A DNA stretch of 64,000 nt from Episyrphus balteatus (Eukaryota > Arthropoda > Insecta > Diptera > Syrphidae): the NCBI RefSeq assembly GCF_945859705.1, contig NC_079136.1, forward strand, positions 111,186,028 through 111,250,027, read 5' to 3'. The position numbers and the translations under genes are program-made. Shown one piece after another: positions 37,614-49,470 of the stretch. Each line of letters begins with the position of its first letter. Position 1 is the first letter of the stretch. Under the pieces are notes generated by a model. The model had not been told where the DNA came from, made no database searches, and worked only from the letters and a program-made list of their open reading frames with translations.

Positions 37614-39085
37614 TTGGTAATTTCATTCTTAGACCCTTTTTTGTGAACTGGTGTTATAAATGCACTTTTCCACAATATAGGAAATGTTGAGAAATTAATA
37701 GATATATTGAAAAGAACACAAAGAGGATAGGATAATTCTGACACACACTTCTTCAAAACACAAGATGGAACACCATCAGGGCCCGGACTGAAACAGTTCT
37801 CAAGATCATTAATTTTTTGAGTTATTGAATTTTCTTGAATGCCAAAATTGATCGAACTAAGGTGCGAAAAACTTAGGTTTGGAGAAAATGAATACGAGGG
37901 TTCTTGAGAACCAGTTAGTAAAAATGCTTCTTTAAAAAAATTTGCAAACATATTTGAAATCTCTCGCGAATCATGGCTTGAATTCTTATTAAAGCTCATA
38001 GAGTTAGGGTATCCGTCAACATTCCGTTTACTGCTCACAAAAGACCAAAAGTTTTTAGGGTCATGTTTTAACTCGTTTTGAATTTTAAATATATAATTTG
38101 TATACAATTCTTTGGAATAGTCAATAAACATAGTTTTTAGTTCAGAATATATCATAAAATCACCATAAGCTCGGGATGCACTATATTTTGCCCAAGATTT
38201 ATTTCTTTTATTTTTTAAATTCTTAAGTTCAGTATTAAACCATGGTGCAGTTTTAAGACTTTCAAATGATTTACGAATCGGAATGGTTTGATAAAAGCAA
38301 TCAAATAGAATGCTATAAAATTTAAAGCACATCTCGTTAATGTTACAATTTAAAAAAGTTTGATTCCAGTCCACATTACATAATAAGTTTTTTAGTTGAT
38401 CGAAATTGCATTTTTTGTAATCAAATTTAAGTTTGTTATTTGATTTAAAAGAAAGATTGTTAATATTAATACTTAGAGATATGTCTAACGCTGGGTGATG
38501 TCGGTCTTCTTCTAAAAGTTTAGTATGAGCGGGAATTACAACCATGTCATTGTATATTGTGTTGGAGAAAAAAACCAAGTCCAGAATTTTATCAAAGCGA
38601 TTTGTAATTCCATTGAATTGGCTGAGTCCGCATGAAGCTAAGCCATCGATAGTCGAAAATTCACTTGCGGATGAAGGGTTAGAAGGAGAGAAATAGTTGC
38701 ATTCAGTAGAATTTGTCCATGTCAAGTTTGGAAGATTGAAGTCACCTAAGATTAAGAGCTCGTCACTTGGTTCCATTTGGTCATGTATGCTATCAATGCA
38801 GTTAATATAGTTTTCGTAGGTATAGGTGTTGGATCTCGGAGGTATATACAAAGATATAATGAAAAGGTATCCAGATTCCATTTTAATTTTAATGCATATT
38901 ATTTCAATGTCAGAGGAATCGTGATTATTGACTAATGTGCATACAAAAAAGTTTTTAATTGCTATGAGTATTCCGCCTCCAACTGTTTGCAAATCGTTCG
39001 AGTGTCTGTCACGCCTGAAGACTTGATAAGATGAATCAAAGAGCTCAGTGTCAAGAAATGTATTATTTAACCAAGTTTCAGTTTC
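37614..39085 (-). pseudogene. LINE A endonuclease and RT start
   Basis: The frame starts inside the endonuclease (ETETWLNNTFLDTELFD), then VGGGILIAIKN, GDFNLPNLTW (catalytic GDFN), KILDLVFF and EDRHHPALDISL, the last holding the SDHxP-like histidine of APE-type nucleases. After a linker come ENCFSPGPDGVPSCVLKKC and SAFITPVHKKGSKNEITNY, the first RT blocks. The frame is then cut at 37613 by the foldback insertion. The first ATG-coded methionine (38992) is internal; the frame is open to about 39085. Confidence 0.9.
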
Positions 39086-39480
39086 TTGCGTTAATTGATT
39101 TTCAACTTAAACTCAAGTTTGTTTTTTATGCCTGATTCACAATAACCTCGTTCCATTAGAGGTCGTAGTTTACTCATGAGTAGATCTATAGTACTACAAT
39201 TAACACATGATCTTCTAACCGAGGAAATATGTAGGAATGTGTAGTTCTTGTACCTACTAATATCACGAGACGAGGCACAATGGGGGAAAAATGGCGAAAA
39301 GCTGACATTTAATGAACCAAAAGAGCTACACACTTGAAATTTGGAACATCCTACTGATACAAATGTTAGTACAAAGCTAACATTTTGAACGGCCACGCTC
39401 ATCTTTAGGGTTACCACCCATACACTTTTTAAAGATTCTCGAAATTTCTCTGAAAATCCTAAACCAGTTTTAGAGCCCCT

Positions 39481-39618
39481 GCACACTACAGAATTTCTAT
39501 TGGCCGAAAGTTAAGTTGGGTTGGCTCCAAGTGTGCGCACAGGCAGCCGACTAAATAGTCGGTTAGGTTTCAAGACTTTTTGATCAGCCGATACTCAATC
39601 GTTGTAGTGTGCGCGCTA
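39481..39618. mobile_element. Possible MITE with GCACACTACA ends
   Basis: GCACACTACA at the left and TGTAGTGTGC at the right are inverted. The inside has a GCCGACTAAATAGTCGG hairpin. Target duplication not clear. Confidence 0.4.
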
Positions 39619-39955
39619 ATTAGGGAACCCGGCCGAACAGCTCTGATTTTGATGATTTTTTTTTTTTCAAACATCGGTTATTAAAAATATTTTAAAGTCT
39701 ATAGGTTAAAAATTGCCGATGTTGCCGTATTGTATTAAATTTAATTTTTTTATGAACAAAAACCATTTTTTTTTGCTTAAATTTCATAAAATAAATGATA
39801 CCAAAAGATTTTCTAAGTAATTTAAGGAAAAAAAATATGTGGGAGTAAAAGACAATCTTCCATCGTTTAAGCGATAAATGCAATATTCTCACCATAGCCG
39901 TAGCTAGGATTTCATTTCGGGGGGGGTTAGCTCAGACAAAACAAAATTTTTTTTT

Positions 39956-42525
39956 AGAAAATTGACAGTTACATTCTATCTATTGAGTTCTAAATGAAAT
40001 TAGCAATACTTAAAAACCAAAATTTTAAATAATCCAAGTTGTTTCACATGAGCTTATTACACTGGTCAACAAGGTTTTTGTTACATAAACCAGGGTATAC
40101 TTTTCTATAGGCTAAGGTCGAATCCGAAGTCAGAAAAATTCTATCACATCACGTTTTGGAGATATTCCCGTTAGAAAATCAAAATGCCGATTTTTACCAG
40201 TTTTCAAAGTTATTTTTTAGCGTTTACTTATTTTTTTTAAATTAAATTTGTAACAGTTTCTAAAAGAATTGTGTCAAAATTTAAAAGCGATTGGTACAGA
40301 ATTTTTCGATATTTGCTATTAAAAGCAAATAAATATGAGATGCCCCAAACACTTTGATTTCAAGTTATGATTTCTCGAGGAAGAAAATAGATATTTAAAA
40401 GATTATATTTGGAAAAGTTTATTTCGTTAAATACTAACGATCTACATAAGTACATTTTCTTAAAATTAAAATTACATATATAGGTATTATATTATTACAA
40501 AACTAAAAGAAAAACTTACATATAATGTACATAATGGGTTATTTTGAATAAAGAATATTTTTTTAAAGTTAAGTGATTTTATATTTTCAATGCTGGAGTT
40601 ATTTATATTTGAATTTTTATTGTAAATATTGATTAAAAGATTTAAAGGGCTATTAGCACCGTAGTTTGATCTACTGAAAATGTTAGAAATTGGCAACTGC
40701 CTTCTCAAGCTATACTGACTAGCAATGAAATTTAATCGACAGAGGATCGATGGAGCTGAAATCGATCCATTTATTATCCCGACAATAAAACAAAATTGTA
40801 GATACGCTTTGTGACTGGTAAGAAATGGAAGATTTATTAGATTAATACGTTGAGCGTAAGGTGGCAAGTTAATTCGATTTGACCATGGTAGAAATCTTAA
40901 GCAAAATCTCATAAATCTTCTTTGAACGGACTCTAATCTATTTATATGAACCGCATAATATGGCGCCCATATAACACAACCATATTCTAAAATGGATCTT
41001 ACGAATGAGACATAAAGAGTTTTTAAAACGTAAGGGTCACGAAATTCCCGAGCAAATCTTTTGATAAAACCAAGAGTCATGTTAGCTTTTTTAATAATGT
41101 AGTCAAAATGGTCAGTAAAAGTTAATTTTGAGTCCAATACTATCCCAAGGTCAGTGAAACTAGACAAATTAGTTAGTGGTGATAGATTAATCGCATAATT
41201 ATAGACAATCACATTTTTTTTGCGTGTAAAACACATTGTTTTACACTTGTCAATATTTAAAACTAAACCATTAATATTGCACCATTCCCAAAAACGTTGA
41301 AGGTCTCTTTGTAAAAGATCACAGTCATTTGCAGAGTTGACTGTACGAAAAATTTTTACATCATCAGCATATAATAAGAGACAAAGAATTTACTAGGACA
41401 GACGGAAGATCATTAATAAATAGTACAAATAATAACGGGCCAAGATGGCTACCCTGAGGTACACCAGAGTTAACAGTAAAACATTTAGAACGTTCACTCT
41501 TAAAAACAACACTATATAACCTATCTTTTAGATATGAAGATACCCATAAAACAAATCTGTCGTTAAGACCCATATTTTGCAGTTTTTTTTAAAAGTATAT
41601 TGTGGCTTAGTTTGTCAAATGCTTTGCTGAAGTCAGTGAAAATACAGTCAACTTGTTGTTTTTTTTTCAAACGCGTCAATACAGTATGTAGTAAACTGTA
41701 ACAAATTTGTAATAGTGGATCTCTTTTTAACAAAGCCATGTTGGTTGTCACATAAAACGGAGGAACAGTGAAAAGACAAAACATCACAAATAATAGATTC
41801 AAACATTTTGGGTATAGCAGATAGTTTAGCTATTGGCCTATAATTTAGAACTAAATTTTTTTTACCTTTCTTATGAGTTGGAATAAGGAATGCATTTTTC
41901 CAAAGTGTCGGGAATTTACAGGTAATTATAGACTGGTTAAAAAGTAAAAACAACGGATACGACATATATGTTGCACATTTTTTTAACATAAAAGCGGGGA
42001 AACCATCAGGACCAGGATTTAAACAATCGTCTAATTTTTTAATATATTCTAAGATAGTTGCCTCAGAAATAGAAAAGTTAATATTACTAAGATGTGAAAA
42101 CTCATTAACAGTAGAGGTATTGTAAGTATCACAAGAAGAAGATTTTTCAAAAGCAGACTGGAAATATTCGGCAAACATATTTGCAATGTCCTCTGGGTAA
42201 TGACTTTCTGCATTTTGGTAGCTCATATTAGTTGGGTAACCATCACATTTTCTTTTACGATTTACATATTTCCAAAAATTTTGTGGATTAGATTTAAGAT
42301 TATCTTCAGTTCTAAGTATAAAGTCCGAATAAAGAAAATTGGAGTAGTTGATAAATTCATCTTTAAGTCTAGTATATTCATTTTGAGCTTCAATACTCCA
42401 GGATCGATTTAACTTCACCCACGCTTTGTTTCTTTTATTTTTAATAGTTTTAATATGTTGATCAAACCACGGTGGAGTATTACTTAAATTTCTTATTTTT
42501 CGTAATGGAATGGTCTCCTAAAAAA
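39956..42525. repeat. 2570-bp direct repeat, copy 1
   Basis: Nearly identical to 42682-45251, offset 2726 bp. I noted one difference (T at 40931, C at 43657). It contains the left arm of foldback F and the 3' part of a LINE, ending abruptly at CTCCTAAAAAA inside the LINE. Confidence 0.95.
40418..42525 (-). pseudogene. LINE B, reverse transcriptase part, truncated
   Basis: On the minus strand, the frame from 42525 shows LNRSWSIEAQ, DCLNPGPDGFPAFMLKKC and NYRPIAKLSAIPKMFES. A shift at the T run near 41660 leads to VDCIFTDFSKAFDKLSHN; a second at the T run near 41585 leads to NSGVPQGSHLGPLLFVL; a third just before YADD (about 41385) leads to LLLYADDVKIF and on through SILEYGCVIWAPYY to 40487. 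The catalytic blocks are all present but in four frames. The endonuclease is absent because the copy ends at 42525. The 3' UTR holds TTCGTTAAATACTAACG. Confidence 0.85.
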
Positions 42526-42681
42526 TGGTTGATATAAATTGCGAGCGTTAGCGAGCAAGACAATTTTTTTTTAAGAAACAAATTTTAACCATTCTAAGGC
42601 TTTATAAAAAAAATTATTTCGTACAATTTAATATATAAAACATTGAAAAATGGACTTTTTCTTGCACTGAAATTTTGTAGC
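42526..42681. other. 156-bp linker between direct repeats
   Basis: It contains TTGCGAGCGTTAGCGAGC and no frame. It is probably interior sequence of the CATAGCCGTA transposon, left between the two copies. Confidence 0.4.
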
Positions 42682-45251
42682 AGAAAATTGACAGTTACAT
42701 TCTATCTATTGAGTTCTAAATGAAATTAGCAATACTTAAAAACCAAAATTTTAAATAATCCAAGTTGTTTCACATGAGCTTATTACACTGGTCAACAAGG
42801 TTTTTGTTACATAAACCAGGGTATACTTTTCTATAGGCTAAGGTCGAATCCGAAGTCAGAAAAATTCTATCACATCACGTTTTGGAGATATTCCCGTTAG
42901 AAAATCAAAATGCCGATTTTTACCAGTTTTCAAAGTTATTTTTTAGCGTTTACTTATTTTTTTTAAATTAAATTTGTAACAGTTTCTAAAAGAATTGTGT
43001 CAAAATTTAAAAGCGATTGGTACAGAATTTTTCGATATTTGCTATTAAAAGCAAATAAATATGAGATGCCCCAAACACTTTGATTTCAAGTTATGATTTC
43101 TCGAGGAAGAAAATAGATATTTAAAAGATTATATTTGGAAAAGTTTATTTCGTTAAATACTAACGATCTACATAAGTACATTTTCTTAAAATTAAAATTA
43201 CATATATAGGTATTATATTATTACAAAACTAAAAGAAAAACTTACATATAATGTACATAATGGGTTATTTTGAATAAAGAATATTTTTTTAAAGTTAAGT
43301 GATTTTATATTTTCAATGCTGGAGTTATTTATATTTGAATTTTTATTGTAAATATTGATTAAAAGATTTAAAGGGCTATTAGCACCGTAGTTTGATCTAC
43401 TGAAAATGTTAGAAATTGGCAACTGCCTTCTCAAGCTATACTGACTAGCAATGAAATTTAATCGACAGAGGATCGATGGAGCTGAAATCGATCCATTTAT
43501 TATCCCGACAATAAAACAAAATTGTAGATACGCTTTGTGACTGGTAAGAAATGGAAGATTTATTAGATTAATACGTTGAGCGTAAGGTGGCAAGTTAATT
43601 CGATTTGACCATGGTAGAAATCTTAAGCAAAATCTCATAAATCTTCTTTGAACGGACTCCAATCTATTTATATGAACCGCATAATATGGCGCCCATATAA
43701 CACAACCATATTCTAAAATGGATCTTACGAATGAGACATAAAGAGTTTTTAAAACGTAAGGGTCACGAAATTCCCGAGCAAATCTTTTGATAAAACCAAG
43801 AGTCATGTTAGCTTTTTTAATAATGTAGTCAAAATGGTCAGTAAAAGTTAATTTTGAGTCCAATACTATCCCAAGGTCAGTGAAACTAGACAAATTAGTT
43901 AGTGGTGATAGATTAATCGCATAATTATAGACAATCACATTTTTTTTGCGTGTAAAACACATTGTTTTACACTTGTCAATATTTAAAACTAAACCATTAA
44001 TATTGCACCATTCCCAAAAACGTTGAAGGTCTCTTTGTAAAAGATCACAGTCATTTGCAGAGTTGACTGTACGAAAAATTTTTACATCATCAGCATATAA
44101 TAAGAGACAAAGAATTTACTAGGACAGACGGAAGATCATTAATAAATAGTACAAATAATAACGGGCCAAGATGGCTACCCTGAGGTACACCAGAGTTAAC
44201 AGTAAAACATTTAGAACGTTCACTCTTAAAAACAACACTATATAACCTATCTTTTAGATATGAAGATACCCATAAAACAAATCTGTCGTTAAGACCCATA
44301 TTTTGCAGTTTTTTTTAAAAGTATATTGTGGCTTAGTTTGTCAAATGCTTTGCTGAAGTCAGTGAAAATACAGTCAACTTGTTGTTTTTTTTTCAAACGC
44401 GTCAATACAGTATGTAGTAAACTGTAACAAATTTGTAATAGTGGATCTCTTTTTAACAAAGCCATGTTGGTTGTCACATAAAACGGAGGAACAGTGAAAA
44501 GACAAAACATCACAAATAATAGATTCAAACATTTTGGGTATAGCAGATAGTTTAGCTATTGGCCTATAATTTAGAACTAAATTTTTTTTACCTTTCTTAT
44601 GAGTTGGAATAAGGAATGCATTTTTCCAAAGTGTCGGGAATTTACAGGTAATTATAGACTGGTTAAAAAGTAAAAACAACGGATACGACATATATGTTGC
44701 ACATTTTTTTAACATAAAAGCGGGGAAACCATCAGGACCAGGATTTAAACAATCGTCTAATTTTTTAATATATTCTAAGATAGTTGCCTCAGAAATAGAA
44801 AAGTTAATATTACTAAGATGTGAAAACTCATTAACAGTAGAGGTATTGTAAGTATCACAAGAAGAAGATTTTTCAAAAGCAGACTGGAAATATTCGGCAA
44901 ACATATTTGCAATGTCCTCTGGGTAATGACTTTCTGCATTTTGGTAGCTCATATTAGTTGGGTAACCATCACATTTTCTTTTACGATTTACATATTTCCA
45001 AAAATTTTGTGGATTAGATTTAAGATTATCTTCAGTTCTAAGTATAAAGTCCGAATAAAGAAAATTGGAGTAGTTGATAAATTCATCTTTAAGTCTAGTA
45101 TATTCATTTTGAGCTTCAATACTCCAGGATCGATTTAACTTCACCCACGCTTTGTTTCTTTTATTTTTAATAGTTTTAATATGTTGATCAAACCACGGTG
45201 GAGTATTACTTAAATTTCTTATTTTTCGTAATGGAATGGTCTCCTAAAAAA
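42682..45251. repeat. 2570-bp direct repeat, copy 2
   Basis: Second copy of 39956-42525. Here the LINE continues past the repeat end into its endonuclease region. Confidence 0.95.
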
Positions 45252-46192
45252 CAATCAAACATGATTTTATAAAAACGAAAGACCATTTCATCGAAACTAA
45301 TATTTAAAAACAAGATGTTCCAATTAATACCATCCAATAAGCGGAAGAGTTCAGAAAAATTACATTTTTTAAAGTTGAATTCATGCATATTCTTACAATG
45401 ATAACTTACATTATTAATATTTAAGTTTAACGAAATAGATAATGCAGGATGATGTCGATCTTCATCAATGAGCTTCGTATCGGCGAGTAATGTAGTTCCA
45501 TCAGAATTATTAAGGTCAGAAAAGTATACCAGGTCTAAAATTTTACCAAATCGGTTTTTGACATTGTTTAATTGATTTAGTCCGAATGAAGTCATTCCAT
45601 CGATTAAAAGAACTTCGTTGTTGCTCGATGCATTGATGGCATGATAAGATTCATGTTCCGATGATATAGCCCATTCAAGATTTGGCAAATTAAAGTCGCC
45701 AATTACAAGAAGTTCATCTGCAGGTTCAATTTTTTCATTTATAGATTCTAAGCAATCAAAAAGTTTGTTGTAGACATCACTGGTAGAAGAAGGCGGTATA
45801 TAGCAAGCAACCACATATAAATGACCAGTCGAAGTTGATATTTTTACACAAATTATTTCGAGGTTGGAGTCCAAAAAATCATCGACGAGATTACAAAACA
45901 AATTATTGCGTACGGCTATTAACAAACCTCCTCCAACAGTAACTATATTGGGGTCATTATGACGATCACGACGAAAAATTTGAAAATTGGAATCAAATAA
46001 TTCAGTGTCAGCAAAAGATGAATTCAGCCATGTTTCTGTTAGTATTAGAACATCATGGGGAATATTATTTACATTGTTATAGACCTTGTTGGTCTTTGTC
46101 CGGAGGCCGTTTACATTCTGGTAGTAAATCAGTAGTTTTTGTAGCTGCTTTGGTTGAGGCGCATTGTCAATCGATTTTGAAAATGGTGAGAG
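43144..46192 (-). pseudogene. LINE C, endonuclease and reverse transcriptase, frameshifted
   Basis: It repeats LINE B with the same three frameshifts and adds the endonuclease. The frame is open from about 46192: IYYQNVNGLRTKTNKVYNN, ILTETWLNSSF, VGGGLLIAVRN, GDFNLPNLEW, KILDLVYF and DEDRHHPALSISL are the APE-type nuclease motifs in order. A fourth frameshift lies at the A run near 45246, so the endonuclease and RT are not joined. There is no ATG at the 5' end of the frame. The layout is that of a jockey/CR1-like ORF2. It is a close relative of LINE A but not the same family. Confidence 0.88.
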
Positions 46193-46639
46193 TTATAATT
46201 AGATCGTCTATTTTGATACTCATGCATGACTATTCCATTCGGCCAAAACGAACTCGAGTTTAGAAGGTAGAAAACTGAGTCTGGAAGTTTAATTTTAAAC
46301 GATGAATATTTAGAATAATTGCGATGGATTTAAACGGATTTAGAGAGACAAAACTTAATTCTTTTAAAAACTGTTACAAATTCAATTTAAAAAAACCTAA
46401 CCTAAAAAATAACCCTGAAAACTGGTAAAAAGCGGCATTTTCGATTTTCTAACGGGAATATCTCAAAAAACGTGATGTGATCGAATTTTTCTGACTTCGG
46501 TTTCGAGCTCAGCACACAAAAAACCTATATAAAAGTATACCCTGGTTTCTGTACTTCACTTCACTTTGAAATTTAACAATAAACTGAAATTGTTTAATTT
46601 TATAATTTGAAACAAAAGAATAACGAAATGTTGTAAATA

Positions 46640-46850
46640 CAGTGCTTTGCAAAAGTATAATCGCACCATATAAAAATGCTATTTATATAAAACCGAGTAT
46701 TGCAGCGACACCCTACTATTTTTTTTTTTTATTTAAGGGGATCAAAAAACAAGGATATTGAGAAGAACAAAATGTCCCGTTACTTTCTCTTATAATTTTT
46801 AGAAATAAAAACAAGTTTTTCTTCCATTGCAAAAGCATAATCGCATTTTT
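46640..46850. mobile_element. Tc1/mariner-like end with IR/DR motif
   Basis: TA then CAGTGCTTTGCAAAAGTATA at 46638 resembles a Tc1-type terminus. GCAAAAG(T/C)ATAATCGCA occurs twice, at 46649-46665 and 46829-46845, as in the double direct repeats of Tc1-like elements. The opposite end and transposase are not seen. Confidence 0.5.
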
Positions 46851-47719
46851 CTTATTTTAAATAGATTTAAGGGTAATATTTCAAAAACGAGATGTGATCG
46901 AATAAGTCCGTCTTTGGATTCGAGTTCGGCCACCGAAACCCTTTGAAAAAGCATAGTTTAGTTCCGGCACCAAAAACCCTGCATAAGTACTTGTGGTATT
47001 TTTAAGGGAGATTTTCATATAGGTAATCAAATCACTAAAATACAAAAACAAATCATTTAGTGCTGCATATATTAGACTTGTATATGTTTATAATATAGGT
47101 ATCTTTTGATTTTCTGGAAAAAAATTTCGGGGGGGGGGTTAAACACCCAAACCCCCCCCCCCCCCCTAAATACGGCTATGATTCTCACAAACTGACTTCA
47201 AACACAAAAAAAAATATTTTAAGCTCAACGGCAACACCTACAATATTTACATACACGTTTTAAAAAAGCCAGCATCTCATTTCTATCTATAAAATTTAAA
47301 TCCACTAAATTTAATCAAGAGTTTTTGAAAGAATCGTCCTCAACTCAAAAAAATGTTATTAAACATTGTAAATGACTTTTTTTCAAACTTTTTCCTTGTA
47401 AAATATGAATTTATTTTTTAAAAAATGTTTGTCCATAAATATTATCAGTTGAATTCCGAAGACAAAATGGTAATAATATTACAGCTTAAAAAGAAAAATT
47501 AAAAATTACTTCAATTCATGTATTTTTTTTTTTTTTTTGATAATAACTGAATTTTTGCATTAAAATAATTGATTTTCTCAAAGACTTTGGCAAATAAGAA
47601 CTTCAAACTTTTGATATTTAACTTTCAAAAATAAGGGCTATAGAATGAAGAAAAAATAACTTTATATTAAAATGTTGAACAAAAAATAAGTTAATATTTT
47701 TTTAAAAAACTTCTATGTA

Positions 47720-49470
47720 GGGTAAGGTGGTATAAGAGTGCGCATTTTAGACAAAACACCATATAAAACAATAACAAGAAGAATTTAACTACTTTTTTTA
47801 TATATAGTTTATAATCAAAGCAACGAAAAAAACTTAAAACTGGTAACAAAAATGTATTAATTCAAAAGTTATAAACAAAATACCACGTTAGGTCATTTGC
47901 GCACTCTTATACACACTATTGTGTAAGAGTGCGCGGCCTAGTTTGTAAGAGTGCGCAGCTGCGTACAGGTGTAAGTTCTCACAAAAGTCGCAAATAAAAC
48001 TGCCTATCTTTAAATAAACAGAGTATTTTTCAACCCATCACTCCTTGCATGAGGAAAAATCAATTTAGTCTTCGATTAATGGTTCCGAGAAAATTTCAAT
48101 ATTTCCTAGTTACTTTCATTCGCTTGTTTTTTGTAAAACTTGTACTTGGTTTCTTTTTGGTTGGAATTGCTTTTTCTAGCTGCTGTTTGCTGGTATATGG
48201 ACAAATGCCAGTTATTTTGAAGTAGGCTTGTGTAGTTCGCGAACGAACTAGTTCAATGAACTAGTTCATCTTGGTGAACTAGTGAACTTAGTTCACTTAC
48301 CTAGTTCAATTTAGTTCGCGAATAGCGAAAAAGATTTGTTTCAACAAACTAAACAGCAACAACTTGCGCTCACCTACATTATCATCTTTTTATATATTTT
48401 TTGGGTGAAAGAAAGTCCCATCTGTATAGGGAATTTTTCCTTGTCTCCTTGTCTTTTACGACGACAGCGCCCTTTTAACCCGACAGACGTTTAAAGAAGG
48501 GGTGCAGAAAAAAAAGTGCATATGAAATTGCATCCAGTTCTTTGTTGAGCGAAATCAGTTCTTCTGTTCTACCTCAAGATTTAGATGTAAAACAAAAGGT
48601 CGCTTGTGCCAGTATCAACGGTTCTTCTTCAAGCACCACTTTTTCTTATTTTTGAGCAAGAACAAAAAAAAGTATCATCTTGGTCTTGCACTACTATGAT
48701 TTCGATATAATGAAAGCAAAACGAACATCTTCTAGACTTTCGTCAGGAAGCAGAAAGCTCGACAAGTATATGAACGAAATTAAGAATTTTTATAGAAAAT
48801 AAAATATGTACATATCTGTTATTCTAAGTTTGTATTATTTGTTTTATTATGTAGAATGCGTCAATTTCACATAAATTTGGATACAAACTAATTTTGTTTT
48901 TTAATTCTAACAAAATCGGAGTGATTAAAATAAATTGAACTAAAATGAACTAGTTCAGAACTAGTTCAGTAGCGTGATTTGAACTAAAATGATCGATCAC
49001 TCAAATGAACTAAAGTGCCCAACTCTATTTTGAAGCCTTGGATAGCATTTACTGCTCTTTTAACCCGCGCACTCTTGTACATCATCATGGTGCGCACTCT
49101 TACACGTCCAGACATGTAATCGAAGAATATATATGTATTTCACAATGCACTTTATGACCAATCTTACGTGTTCCTCAAATGTTTCTTTTTGTCGACTTTT
49201 CAATGTCCTATACTTTGTTTATTGTTATTTTTTGTTGTTAAGCGGAAAATTTAATTTGTTTGGCAAGAAAAATTGGAAAAAAAAGTGCTAAAAAACTTAA
49301 ACTTAACTAGCACCTCTGTTTACAAACAAATTTGCATGAAATTTTGACAGCAGATCAATCTCATTTAGATCTTTACAAAATAAGTGCATTCAGTCTTTTA
49401 TTCCCTTTCAAACCGTAGAAAATCGCTTTGCGCACTCTTATCAACCGCGCACTCTTATACCATCCTACCC
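47720..49470. mobile_element. Element H with eight subterminal motifs
   Basis: Inverted ends read GGGTAAGGTGGTATAAGAG and GGGTAGGATGGTATAAGAG (reverse complement of the right end), flanked by TA. The word TAAGAGTGCGC, or its complement, occurs near 47731, 47899, 47923, 47945, 49067, 49090, 49430 and 49446, four near each end. Clusters of this sort are typical transposase-binding sites. No transposase frame; a hAT element sits in the middle. Confidence 0.75.
48223..49027. mobile_element. Non-autonomous hAT element
   Basis: An 8-bp duplication TTTTGAAG flanks it (48215-48222 and 49028-49035). The ends are TAGGCTTGTGTAG and, reversed, TAGAGTTGGGCAC, close to the hAT consensus (TAGRGTTGGGCA type). 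The palindrome GAACTAGTTCA and variants repeat many times near both ends. It has no long frame and lies inside element H. Confidence 0.85.

Larger units (their letters stand above)
34151..39085 (-). mobile_element. Non-LTR retrotransposon A (jockey/CR1-like), split by an insertion
   Basis: This is a minus-strand LINE with an endonuclease and reverse transcriptase frame. The 3' end lies at the low-coordinate side: a short AAATA-like tail (34151-34181), then TTCGTTAAATACTAACG, a word also present in the 3' UTR of LINE B/C. It is 5' truncated near the endonuclease motif ETW at 39085, so the first domain residues and any ORF1 are gone. A 2029-bp palindromic element (35582-37610) interrupts it. 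No clear target duplication was found. Confidence 0.9.
40060..46552. mobile_element. Foldback F-family element invaded by LINE B/C
   Basis: The left arm (CACTGGTCAACAAGG, then CCAGGGTATACTTTT, GAAGTCAGAAAAATTC, GATATTCCCGTTAGAAAATC) is mirrored at 46360-46552. The LINE lies between the arms. The left arm is present twice (from 40060 and from 42786) because of the 2570-bp duplication. The outermost right end is frayed. Confidence 0.7.
39893..47180. mobile_element. DNA transposon with CATAGCCGTA ends and 8-bp duplication
   Basis: It is flanked by ATTCTCAC at 39885-39892 and 47181-47188. The ends are inverted: CATAGCCGTAGCTAGG at the left, TACGGCTATG at the right, each followed inwards by a G- or C-rich tract (GGGGGGG at about 39920; long C run at 47147-47166). 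An 8-bp duplication fits hAT-like elements, but no transposase is visible. The interior is taken up by foldback F and LINE B/C. Confidence 0.75.

Noticed and set aside
39091..39486. 131-codon minus frame above LINE A
   Set aside because: No reverse transcriptase or nuclease motif, and it does not continue the LINE frame at ETW; likely chance.
42200..42412. 70-codon + frame, also at 44926-45138
   Set aside because: Antisense to the LINE RT and duplicated only because the LINE is.
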